From Paramacrobiotus richtersi (lineage: Eukaryota; Tardigrada; Eutardigrada; Parachela; Macrobiotidae): 28,023 nt of DNA. The notes beneath the pieces were generated by a model. That model saw nothing but the letters and a program-made list of their open reading frames with translations. It was not told the DNA's origin and searched no databases. Shown in pieces: positions 1 through 10,489 of the stretch. The DNA lies in the NCBI GenBank assembly GCA_034698045.1, contig JAQGAU010000448.1:1-28023 (forward strand), read 5' to 3'. Made by a program: the position numbers and the translations under genes. Positions within the stretch are counted from its first letter, which is position 1. Every line of letters starts with the position of its first letter.

Positions 1-93
1 TGCGGGACTGCGAGCCTGCGGGACTGCGAGCCTGCGGGACTGCGAGCCTGCGGGACTGCGAGCCTGCGGGACTGCGAGCCTGCGGGACTGCGA
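1..93. repeat. 16-bp tandem repeat, about 5.8 copies, cut by window edge
   Basis: The unit tgcgggactgcgagcc is repeated without change from the first base, five full copies plus 13 bases. It continues past the left edge. It sits at the 3' end of the minus-strand retrotransposon and neither strand of the unit contains a stop codon, so the retrotransposon frame stays open through it. Three units (48 bp) encode a 16-residue period. It may be the element's own 3' tail repeat or a minisatellite it inserted beside; the sequence does not decide. Confidence 0.95.
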
Positions 94-1967
94 CGAAGGT
101 ACAGTAGCCAAAATCAAACTAGCGTTACCACGCATAATTTCCATGCTTAAACGCTGAAACAAAAAACAAGTCGACCTGCTTTCTCCTGTCCGTACAAACA
201 AACGTTTGCCGATTTCCTTATACAAAACAACTGCCGCCTCACACCACACTCCAAAAGACTCGCACGCTAACGGAACAAAAACACAACGATCCAGTATTGT
301 GCGATAGTGGTGTTTCTTGGCCACGGCCGCCTCTTCTGCTGCTGCTCCGGCACATTTCGACGTGGCGCCAACGTATGTGTCACAAACTGTATCCCGAACA
401 GTTACATCCCAAACCAGAGGTTGTCCTCGAAACCAGCTCATCCGTGTGGCCCCATCTGGCCGCTCCTCATCCTCCCGAACAAAACCAGCAGGTTCCGGAT
501 AAGCTTCCACACCCGCGTTACACAAAGACCGCAGTGTAACGTCGTTCACACCGTTATGTCTCTGTTTCCATAAAGCACTAGCCTTTCTGCATGATAATCC
601 ATGAAGGCCATCCTCTGCAACCACTTTGCCACAATTATTACAAGTATGCTGTTCTACCAACTTAGCACCGAGCCACATCCCGATACCGATGCGAAAACTC
701 TGATCATCAAGCCAGTTCCCAAATATCTTCGACGGTAGAGCATTGAGCCATCCTCCAGCGTACTTCGAACTTACTGCTCTCAATCGGGCTTCTGTCTTCA
801 GGCTGGTGGAAGCCGTTTCCCACAAGGAACGCACATTGCTCTCTATTACTGCATTATCCCATACACACTGGTGAACTCGCGCCAATTCTGAAGGTACATC
901 ACTGCATCCATTGATCTCCTTCCAACAGTCGATCGCTTGTGCAACAGTTTCCTCGTTTCCACGGAGGTAAATCTCCTGTGTCAACTGTCTGGTCGAATGC
1001 ACGGAGCCTAAAAAGGCTGAGCAAGCCAGCGCATTCGCCCGACGGACACCGAGACCACCCCGTGAAACCGGAAGTGCTGCCTGGAGGTAGACTGGGCCAG
1101 CCATTTGGGTGTTGGTTATTGTCTCCATAGCCACTGGTATCAGTTCGTCGATCTTATCCAGCAGTGGTGGCATTTTCCAACAAGGACTGCATCGGAGTGT
1201 TTAAATGAGCTCGGGATGGCCAAGCAATGGCGCAAAAGGAAATAGGCATGGTGAGAACTTGCCATCATCAGTCGGCCTAAAACAAGTTGCAAAACAGCGG
1301 CTTTCTGCTCTAAGCAAACAGACATCGCTTCATCGGTTAACGGAGCGCCGAGAAGAGTTACCGTTTTAGGCTCCAAAACAACTGCACCAGGTGCAGCTGA
1401 GTGGAGCCTGTTCACTATCTCGGCACGTTGATCATTGGATCCACCTATTATAAACATCTCGCATTTTGCCGCATTCAGCCCCAGTCCAACGGAACGGCTG
1501 GCTTCGATAATGGAGCGTAAATCAGCTTCAACTTCTTCAACTGTACCCAACAGCGTGCCATCATCAAGATACCACACTCCCAGCTCCGACTGTAATCCTT
1601 CCACCATGGACTGCGTTGCTAGGCAATATAAAAAGGGTCCCAGTGGATCGCCCTATTGAATGCCAGAAGCAGAAGTCAGCCGGTGTCCGCCGTATCCACA
1701 TGAAAGGATAGATGGCGCTGCGTACGCACTCCAGACAAACGCGTACAGCTCTGGAAACTTTTCTCGGACAATTCCAAGCATTACATCCCGGCGCAAAGTA
1801 TTGAACGCATTACGGAGATCAACCTTGAACATCACTCGAATCCCATCATGCTCATCGTCGAGATAGCGTCGCACTGCATGCACAGCAGCCTCCGCTCCAC
1901 CTCGTACTCCACAGCCAACTTGTTCCGGGCGAAATAAACCCTCCGCTTTCGTCATGCATTTCCCTGC
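94..1967 (-). pseudogene. Degenerate 5'-truncated non-LTR retrotransposon: reverse transcriptase plus zinc knuckle and nuclease-like C-terminus
   Basis: Read on the minus strand, this starts inside a reverse transcriptase domain (1967 to about 1200). It has a palm segment with FKVDLRNAFN, then GDPLGP, then the catalytic YLDD box (codons at about 1571-1560). Downstream come a CX2C..H..C zinc-knuckle-like motif (about 648-590) and a PD-(D/E)XK-like stretch with RPDG (about 462-449) and VWDVT (about 412-400). This order resembles non-LTR elements with a C-terminal restriction-like endonuclease; the clade is not assigned. It is dead: an in-frame TAG lies at 1655-1653 just before GDPLGP, and a frame change is needed near 1200, after which the frame is open to the window edge. 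The 5' part of the element is missing, as in many LINE copies. Confidence 0.85.
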
Positions 1968-1971
1968 TCAC

Positions 1972-2027
1972 ACTGTACTGTACTGTACTGTACTGTACTG
2001 TACTGTACTGTACTGTACTGTACTGTA
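1972..2027. repeat. (TACTG)n microsatellite, about 11 copies
   Basis: A perfect run of the pentanucleotide tactg abuts the point where retrotransposon homology stops (about 1967). It is not expected to be coding. Its position at the 5' truncation point suggests the element landed in or next to a pre-existing microsatellite, or that the repeat grew at the junction. Confidence 0.95.
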
Positions 2028-3781
2028 TTTCAATAAAACGTCAGGTGTGAACTTCAAAATATCCACTCTAGTCGTTAGAAATCCACTATATCTGTTATTA
2101 AAGCGAAAAAATACCCAGTCGGCTCCGTTTTGGATGATTCGACCATACATTTGCTTCCAATGAATCTTAGACGTATACAATTATTGCACTGAATAATATG
2201 CTAGACAAGGGATTCCTCTACACGGTTACAAGGTCATTGTTTACCCGCAGCGCGAATAGTCCATAATAGGATACTGTATTTTCAACATTTTAAAATTCCA
2301 TGACTTCTAGCGTGACCAATGAAGTGCAAAAAGCTTGCGTATTAATCTTTATTATCGTTTTAAACATTTGTAGTGTTTTCAAAACATACTTTTGATGCAC
2401 GGCTGAATTTATTTTGACTTTTCTTCTTATTGACTTACTCTTGGTTTACGCGCGTATTGTGGGCTGCGCGCGCACTGTGGGTAAACAGTTACGTGATACA
2501 CGGTAGAGCAGTTCCTTGCCTATCATGTGTATCGCATTATTATGGTGTAATCGTATTCATCTGAGATTTAATGCAAAACAATTGTCTGGCGGGTCCTTCT
2601 AAAACGGAACCCGTTTGGTATTTTTTTCGCCTCAAGTTTTAAGCTGTAGGAACTTTTATTATTTCAAACGCAGCAGAGGTGGCCTCTGTTGTAAAAAACT
2701 TGGACCGTAGGCATGATGCCATGAGGAAGCTTTTGTGCTTGAATTACATAAACCTTTGCCACTGTTCCCAGCACCACATTATAATGAAGTCACGCACACC
2801 ATAACAAAATCGCACACTTCGCTTTGCAGCTCTGTTTGGTTGCCATGCAAAAACTTTAGTAAACACGAAATTTGGAAAACATTAGTAATAAACATTGTAA
2901 ATAAGGGCTTATAACAGCATCTTATACGAATTCGGTTCTGTTATTTATAATTAATTACGTTCACTGTTAGGATTCAAAATCGTGTACATAAAATGCAAAA
3001 ATCAGGAACAATCAAGCATATACCAGGCTGTATGGAAAGCCATCTAATTATAAGAAACATTTGCCGCAGACAAGACCGTTCTTTTGAATAAAGTCTTGAT
3101 TTATGTCAAATCAAAAGCTAACCATGTACGTCATCAGAGCTCAAGGAGAAACAAATCCAGATGTAAAGTAAAAGAGTGCAAACGAATTCAAAGGTCTAAT
3201 TAAAATTACAAAGATAAAATTAAAGTTTAAAAAAACGAAAGATTTTTGAGGAAAAGCTGTTGGTAGCTTCCAAAGGCAGAAGCAGCTGAGAAGCTGGCAC
3301 GAAATTCAAAAGATGAATTTCGTGACTTCGCTTCGAGTAATACTTCGTACACAATTTATATGAGAGTTGCTGATTGCACCCCCCACTATAAACAGATAGC
3401 AAAAGCACGCAGATCAAGCCTATACGAGTATGGCTTGAACGTATATCATTTTTTCGGCAGTTTACCAAGTTTTTGTTCAAGTTCAAGTTCAAGTGGCAAC
3501 AATAAGTCATCTTCAAAAAAAAGAAGTATAGTCGCTGCGAAGCCCCGAAAAGCCTGCGAAGCCTGCGTGCGAGCAAGATGAGACATATCAGGGTCCAAAC
3601 ACACAAAAAAACACGTATCTATGCAACATTGTGCCCCACTTGTGCATTCCTACCCAATTGCCCATATGACAGGATCTTTCGCATCTAAAGTTTTACCATT
3701 AGTTTTGACGCCAATGCCATTATGAAATTTGCATGAGAAGTATTTTCTGTTTCATTTCAGATGCAATCAAAACTGTCACAT
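2028..3781. other. Gene-poor, AT-rich intergenic stretch
   Basis: No exon could be supported here on either strand. Open frames are short, lack an ATG or show no recognisable motif. The stretch holds a weak inverted repeat (2238-2254 against 2469-2487, sharing tgtttaccc) and a short gttcaa hexamer run (about 3475-3493). It probably contains the 3' UTR of the GPCR on the minus strand near its right end; no clear polyadenylation signal was seen close to the stop. Confidence 0.5.
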
Positions 3782-4925
3782 TTAAGAATGTTGAGTCTGA
3801 TTGCTTTGCGCCAGGGTATTGGAAGGTTGCAGGCTGAGTACCAATCCAGAACTATCCGCACGAATCCCGTTTCGTGGTATACATGTTATGCGTGCGAAGA
3901 TCCAGGCCATTCGCTGACGATATTCAGCATTCATCGCCAAGTAAATTAACTACAATTGCAGCACATTACACACTGCAGTTTATGAAGCTGTTGTAATAAG
4001 TGGCGTGGCTTACCGGACTAGTAGCGTAACCAAGGACCAATAATCCTCGAAACAGTAACTGAACCGGTGGATGACTGATAAACCACGTTCGAAACAAACT
4101 GGCCGCAATGGGCGCCGGTAAATAACAGGCAGCATACCATAAAAAGGCCATAAACAACATTTTCGCTATGCTGCATCTTCGTTGATACAGCGTGCGCCGG
4201 TTCCGCTGTCTCTTGTCAGATTGATCAGCCACCCTACCGTTTTGCAAGTAAGCCCGAAGCCCGACTATGACAAACAATGATGCGTATGTTGCGCCCAAGA
4301 GTGTAATGGGAAAGAATCCGCTTAGTGCAACGAGTACCGTATACACCTTCCCAGGTGGAGTCGGGAATGCGGAACAAGCATTCCACGGGGGTACCATGTC
4401 AAACCGTCCACCAACTCCGACAAACAACGGTAAGTTGCACGCGATTCCTGATATCCAGCATAACAGTACCATTCCAACTAACACCTTCTTCGCAATAAGT
4501 TTAGGATAAACATCTGGGAAAATGATAGCGATGAAGCGGTTGATACCAGTCAGCATGGACAGCCAGTTGCCCGCGTGGAAAGTGGTGTAGTAACTCATCA
4601 TGACGTACCGACAATATGTGGTCAGATTGTACCCGAATTGTGTAATGTAGGATGAGATTGACAGGAGCGGCATGTTGACGAGGCAGTGGAAACATTCGAT
4701 CGAGATGGAGTTGGCAATTAAAGAGCCGGAACCGGAGGACAGTTTTCTGGTAGAGGTCAATATTGTCCATAGAAGGATGTTAAGAACGCTGCCGAAAACG
4801 CAAAAAAGGATGCAAATAGCGAAGGATATGTCAAGCCAAGTGGGATAAATCTTCCATACTGGGAGCGCAGAAACCGGCAGCGAATTGTTACTGTACAAAA
4901 CTGTACTGTTTGCGAGTGTGCCCAT
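3782..4925 (-). CDS. Orphan rhodopsin-like G-protein-coupled receptor, two exons
   Basis: Exons on the minus strand are 4925-4014 and 3949-3782, with a 64-bp intron (gtaagc donor, ttgtag acceptor, phase 0), giving 359 aa. The start is the first in-frame ATG, in a good fly context (acaATGG); an upstream exon cannot be excluded. The N-terminus has two glycosylation sequons (Asn6, Asn13). Seven hydrophobic segments follow: TM1 with GSVLN (Asn49), TM2 without the usual Asp, Cys105 at the top of TM3, NRF at 129-131 in place of DRY, CYLP at 267-270 in place of CWxP, and SPLIY at 303-307 in place of NPxxY. The intron falls exactly between SP and LIY, so the joined reading supports the splice. It is predicted to be a plasma-membrane receptor. 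Ligand and subfamily are not recognised. Confidence 0.85.
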
Positions 4926-5613
4926 TGTAGTTGCAGAGTCACTGTGAATTAGCGCAGACGACAAATTTCCTCGTGACGAAGATTTAAGTGCAGATCTGAT
5001 TTACCTTTAACTATAATGGTTATATTGGATTTGCGACTATAAGGTATGCCATTCAATCCACTAAGGGGAGTCGCACGAGCAAATGGACAACTCGTCGCAG
5101 CAGCAACTCCTGTGCGATTCCGCGCATTACAGATCAGCACAAAGATCATAAACGGAATAACAATTTCTGAGCCATCAGGAAACATGTACATGTAAGCAGA
5201 AAGGTGACATTTGTCGTCTGACATTTCCAGGAATGCTTAGAAATGAGACTGCTTGGGGCTTCCACTGGGCATATTCCCATCTGACACACGATACAGATTA
5301 CGGCCGCATGACCGACTTGTCTGTAGATTATAGGTAACATTTACTAGTCTTTGCAACTGCGCTCTCGCAAAGAACGGAAGCTGTCATCCATTCAGCGAGG
5401 TAATTGCTGACTATAATGGTAATCAACATCCTAGCTGATGCTTCCGTTTATTATGTCGCTTTTTCGTTAACCCTAACAGCTCCCACTCACTTCCGACCTG
5501 ATTTTCCGTCGTACGAATTGGTCGCTGTTGATTTGTTTAATTGACTGTGCAGCTTTTGATCATAACTACCCAAAAGACTGTAAACACAAATGCCGCATAA
5601 GGCATGATCTAAT
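4926..5613. other. Intergenic region between the GPCR 5' end and gene A 3' end
   Basis: This stretch holds the presumed promoter of the minus-strand GPCR and the 3' UTR of gene A. A minus-strand AATAAA lies at 5452-5447, about 160 bases past the gene A stop, and is a candidate polyadenylation signal. A potential acceptor (aatcag at about 5004-4999) could start a longer GPCR exon from an upstream non-coding exon. No additional coding exon is supported. Confidence 0.5.
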
Positions 5614-8551
5614 TTACCAAACAACATGCTTCTTTGGCGGATTCATCTTTGAGCGCGCTGAGCATTTGAATGCCTGACTGAACTCTTTCATATTGGATAC
5701 TACACCATTCACTCGAAACCTGTATGGAGCATGTTCATCAGTCAGAAGCGCGGCCCTTTCCGTTTCCGGCCGAGCTTTGAAGCACCAAATCTACATAAAA
5801 ACAAATGCACCTCAAACAACTTCCGCAGTTCTAACACAACCAACCACATTACTTGTGCAGCTGAAATAAAGAACAGCTGTTCGGGCGTGTATTTCTCCAG
5901 TCCCGGCAAGACGGGTTCTGGTTGTTTCATTCGGGACTGGTATCGTCTATAACCTCGGAGAGCGGCCCGCAATCCACCGTTATCGGCCACATTCTCGCCA
6001 GCAGTGAGTTCGCCGTTGACCTTTCCGAAAAGTGTGGAGTAATGGCTGTACTGGTCAATTATGTCATCGACTTTGGCGTTGTAGAAACTTCGAGTTTCAT
6101 TTGTCCACCAGGATCGTCGGTATCCATTCTCATCATACGAAGCCCCTAGCAATTAAAGATTCATGTCGATAAATGTTACAAATAGTGCGTGAACATTAGA
6201 AAGAATGGCTTAACCATACGTGAGGCATATTACGTTACCTGTGTTATCAAAGCCGTGGGACATTTCATGGCCGATCACAAAACCTATTCCACCGTAGTTC
6301 AGGTACTGCGGACTGTCGGCATTGAAAAACGGCAGCTGCAGGATGCCAGCTGGGATATCTAAGAAACGAAAACTGCCTATTCATGCAAGCAAAGTAACAA
6401 AATTGTCTTAATTTTGCTACTTCTACCGATCATGTTGGATGACATATAGTACGTCGCGTCAGCCCTGGTAATGTCACCGGTCATTCTTATTTGGTCGTCT
6501 CGAATATTTTTAGCATCAATATGCCGAAGCGTATTCATATATGTTGACCGCAGCAGTTCAAACCCGGTGTTAAGAAAAGTCGGTCCCAACGATACCTACC
6601 AAAAAGCACAAGAAAGCCTAAAGAGGTACTTCGAAAAGTACATCAGCCAACATCTAAACGTCACTACTAACTTCCTGGTAATGCTCATCAACTGCGGAAA
6701 TGTTCGTTAGGAATACATCGGGGTACGCTATCATATCCACAATAGAAGACAGCTTGAGTTGGGCGCGGCTTTTTGTTTCCGGGTCAACCCAGTCAGCTTC
6801 GTTCAGCAGCTCAAGGAACCCTTGCTCGATGTCATCAACCACCATTTTAGCCTAAAACGCAAAACAATAAACTAAGCCTAACGCTCTGAATTCTTTCGAG
6901 TCCAATCACCTTTGCTTTTAGATCCTTCGAAATCACTTCTCTGACATACACTGCGCCCAGCGCCAACGGCATCGCGCTACTAACCACTTCCAAGCAGCGA
7001 TCTTCAGCTCCCGATTCAGATTTTGCTTGGGTTCCGCTGATCTTTTGCGTGTAGACAGCTTCAGCATCCCTGTAGTCGTAGGACAAGTAAATGGTGCAGC
7101 CACCAATCAGCTGCCAGCCGATGTAGTTAGCCAGCGTCCGTTTTCCCGCGTCTCCTGCGGCTTCCAATTGATAGAGCTTCACATCCAGTTTATCCCAGAA
7201 ATTCAGATCGGGAAGCACAATAATGCTAGATCCGTTTATCGCGTTTTCTTTGCCGGCTTCTTTAAACAGCGCTCGGATGTAGTTGGTAACATTCCGGAGC
7301 ATCGCGGATTTAAACGGATACTTTCCGAGTTCGTCAACTGTCACTTTGTTCAAATATATGGTGTCGCTGTTTTCTTGTAACGCGGAAAACTGTGCCTGTA
7401 ATACAAAATGAACTGTTGTGCAGCAACGTTTTAGATTAACTGACGTTTTGTTTTAACTGTATCACTGTTCTACTCGGGTTAACTGTAGCTTACCAGTCCA
7501 ATAAACGCTTCGGTCTCGAAGATTTCATCAAGTTCTGCCGCTACCACATCGACGCTCTCCTCAGAAGGTAAGTAATCTGCATCCTGCATCAACAGCACAG
7601 TAACGTTCCTGATGAAATCCATGTATGTCTCGTTGTACAGTCTGCCCAAGGATTCGTCTTTCAATACGTCGACAATTGCGTAAGTGGACGGCGCGAGAAT
7701 GTAGACCAAGTTATCGACGGGACTTTGTATATCAGGTCCGGTGCCGATGAGAAAGAACGGGTTGGCTGCAAGCGTACTAACTCTAACCAGCACATCGAAC
7801 ACATCAAATGCCGATGCGTTCCAGTTTGGTGTTAGCAACGGCCATCCACCGATCGTTTCGTTAAGCATTTCCAACAACGGCTTGGCGCGTAATTTTTCAG
7901 CTTCTTCTGCAAAATCGCACGTATTAATGGTGGGCACTCAGCAGTGCCAATAACTCTGCACCTTCATTTTTGCATTGAGTGTAAATCAGCTTGGCCTTCA
8001 TCTCCGACTGAAACATGTGATCCGTAGTTTTGGACAAAAGATCTGCAGAAAGAATGCAAAGCGTACGTAGAAGCTTGCGATGTACTCTTATGACTCACTT
8101 TGCAAGACAGTATATGTTCCTCTAGCAATCTCCCCGAATGACGTAAACGCCGCTTCACTGTCTTGCAGTTTTTTGTTGGCAATCCATTTTCCACAAGAGT
8201 ACTCGTAGAAGTCATCGCAAGGGTCCGCCGACTGACTTATCCGATCCACGTATTTTTTCGCTGCAGTCAGGTGTAAATATGTATTTACGCTGGTCACGCA
8301 GCTTGTGGATAAAAAAAAACCGAGTGGTTACGCACCAGTGGCATTACATGCTCGCGTTAAGCATACGGATTTTCCCGCGGTTGCTTGAGCACGCTTGCGT
8401 GTGGTTTGTGATTGCGGCCGCCGAAATACACTTTGACCAATTGATTCTACAAAATAATGAATGACGATATCGTAGAAATGTATGTCAGAAGAGTGTGAAC
8501 AAAATTACCCGACAAAATGACTGATAGAACAATAAGCATTATCGAATACAT
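5614..8551 (-). CDS. Gene A: secreted neprilysin-like M13 zinc metallopeptidase, 11 exons, 744 aa, intact
   Basis: Minus-strand exons: 8551-8509, 8446-8336, 8260-8099, 8042-7962, 7906-7494, 7395-6910, 6851-6672, 6595-6427, 6358-6239, 6145-5853, 5790-5614. All phases match, and introns have GT-AG ends. Exon 1 encodes a short hydrophobic signal peptide ([15 protein letters not shown]). The mature part has the M13 entry VCLTRAC...[15 protein letters not shown], the zinc site HEMSH (579-583), ENVADNGG (third ligand Glu639, Asp643) and the C-terminal [11 protein letters not shown] (His706), ending HVVW; the usual Cys of the family's C-terminal CxxW is His. The length fits neprilysin (about 750 aa). 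The substrate-binding NAFY motif reads DATY (538-541), which may alter specificity. It differs from B-E by an extra intron between HEMSH and the next exon. Family function: cleavage of short peptides outside the cell; substrates here are unknown. Confidence 0.92.
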
Positions 8552-10489
8552 TCCAAGGTACTCTTCGAGTTGTCATATACGTAAAGGAGAAGAATTTCGA
8601 GGGAGCGAGATCGGGCTAAGCGGGCAAGGATGGACTGTATCTTAGGTAATTGTGCTTACACTTACACATAAACTGTCGGAAAAGGAACCACGCTATGCAT
8701 TCTAAAGTTCTGTCTCTTTCAGCAGCAGCACAATGTTTACCTATGACAACACTCCTCTCTCACCGTCAGAACAATTCAAACTGCTGACCATAGCTGATTT
8801 CCTCTATTATGCTGCAAGTCTACGGCCAACTCACCTGCCCATCTGCAAACATCTCAGTTCACGGCTTTAAGATCAGGTACGTGTGTTAGCTTCTTCGGAA
8901 TTCACCCATGTACTGACTCATCCCGGAAATATTTGTTTGTACAGTATGTACATTTGTCGACACTATACATAGCGTTTCGCATGGTACCACGGTTTGGCTA
9001 TACGTTTTGTATGTGGCAGTGTTATGCAGAGTACAGTAATAGCTGTACTGGCTACGGTTCTTGGGCAGTTATTAATAATGCAACGTATCTCCTACCGGTC
9101 AAACTCAAAGTATCGGAAACAAGAAAGATTTGTCTAAACATACACACATCTTGTTATGACCCAAGAAGAATCCCACATCCTCGTCATTGTTTCTCCGTCC
9201 TTCTCCTTCAAGAGATGACCCAGTTTAGCAGAAATATGTTCTTCATGTCGCAGTAAATTTTATTCTCCGCCCACCGCTACCTTTTTCAAGAGAAGGCCCG
9301 CGCTGAGACCTTGTGTCCTCGCGTTTTTATGTTTTTTGCTATGACTGTTTTCGTTTTCGGTTCATGCTTATGGATGTTTACGTATGTTATCAGTGATGCC
9401 TTTGATAATAAACGCCAGTTTGTTTGTTCCTCGCTGTTGTTTACCAGAGTAAGGTTATTTGGCCAGATGCTGCTGAAGTAAGCAAGTTTGGGTTACAAGG
9501 AAAGTGTGCATTGCAGTGCATTAATAATAGGTAGCAGCAAATTTTCATCCTGTGCACCCTGTACTTTGACTTTTTTCTCATAAACAAATACGGTGGGAAA
9601 GGGTTTACGAATTTCTGTTTCATTTGAAATTTGATCAGTAAAAATATCTTTGGTACACTCGCAGTAGTTACCAAACGTTTGCAAATCTTCAGCCGGTGGC
9701 GGAGGTACGGTGCACAGCTGAATCGGGATCATGCACCCGTTGACCCAGCGAAACCGCTGCCTCCACCGTAATCCGAATCAGCCATTCAACGGGAGACGTT
9801 CAGCGCATCGCTGTAATATTATAACAGGGTTTACGGCGCACCCGAACAGTTTTCCGGGCTTCGTTGTATTTCGGCTTTACCGTTATGAGAACATTTTTCT
9901 CTTGTTTTTTTGCACTTCATCTCCTGATGGCGTTAGATGGTGATTGTCATCGGCTGTAGTAGCTGCCGTGATTCACCAAAAAGTCGTTGCAGATCTATCT
10001 CCACCAGTCGGCTTTTCAGAAAACCGGACAAACAAAGCGGGCAGACAGTGGTAATCATTCACGTAGATTCATCAGTAATTTATGTTGTGTCTGGAGTTTG
10101 CTGTCAGAACTCGTTTTTATTGCTTCCACAAAATTTAATGCCGAATCATGAATTAATGTCTGACTTTTACTCGTTCATTACCATACAGGAAACAGGTCAA
10201 TACAGACCTAGAGGCGTAGAAGTAATATTTGCTTCCCCGATGATAGGCTTTTCCGGGGCTATTAAAACATGTGTATTGCACTATTTCTGCGGAAGAGGTG
10301 CAGCTGTTAATTTATACGAAGATTTCTAGCAGCTGTTCATGTTGATTTTCCTTTCTGGTGCAAAAGCGTATCGGCGCCGCTGGCCCTTGCTGCGAAGTAT
10401 ATGTAGCAAACTTTCTCTGGAACTACATGATATTAAATTTTCACGATTAGTTGAATGTTTATTGAACGGCTGCTTTTTTCTGTGCAACC
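8552..10489. promoter_or_regulatory. Divergent intergenic region between genes A and B
   Basis: About 1.9 kb separates the start codons of A (minus) and B (plus), so both promoters should lie here. No coding exon was supported; a minus-strand ATG frame at 9732-9493 has no recognisable motif. The last 320 bp before B resemble the regions upstream of C and E: a block around 10209-10248 (gaggcgtaga, ttccccgatgatagg) and a cagctgttaat element near 10300 recur there with changes. This conservation among paralogs marks it as the likely B promoter. Confidence 0.5.

Noticed and set aside
1954-2180. Open frames on both strands through the TACTG run
   Set aside because: They exist because the pentanucleotide repeat has no stop codons in some frames.
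3220-3606. 128-codon minus-strand open frame
   Set aside because: No ATG at its start, biased low-complexity composition, no motif, and no splice context tying it to the GPCR.
4267-4770. Open frames overlapping the GPCR on both strands
   Set aside because: Shadows of the receptor exon, with no independent evidence.
8933-9256. 107-codon plus-strand frame
   Set aside because: No recognisable domain; lies in the divergent promoter region and looks like chance.
9493-9732. 80-codon minus-strand ATG frame between genes A and B
   Set aside because: No signal peptide or family motif, and gene A is complete without it. It could be an exon of an unknown gene, but nothing supports that.
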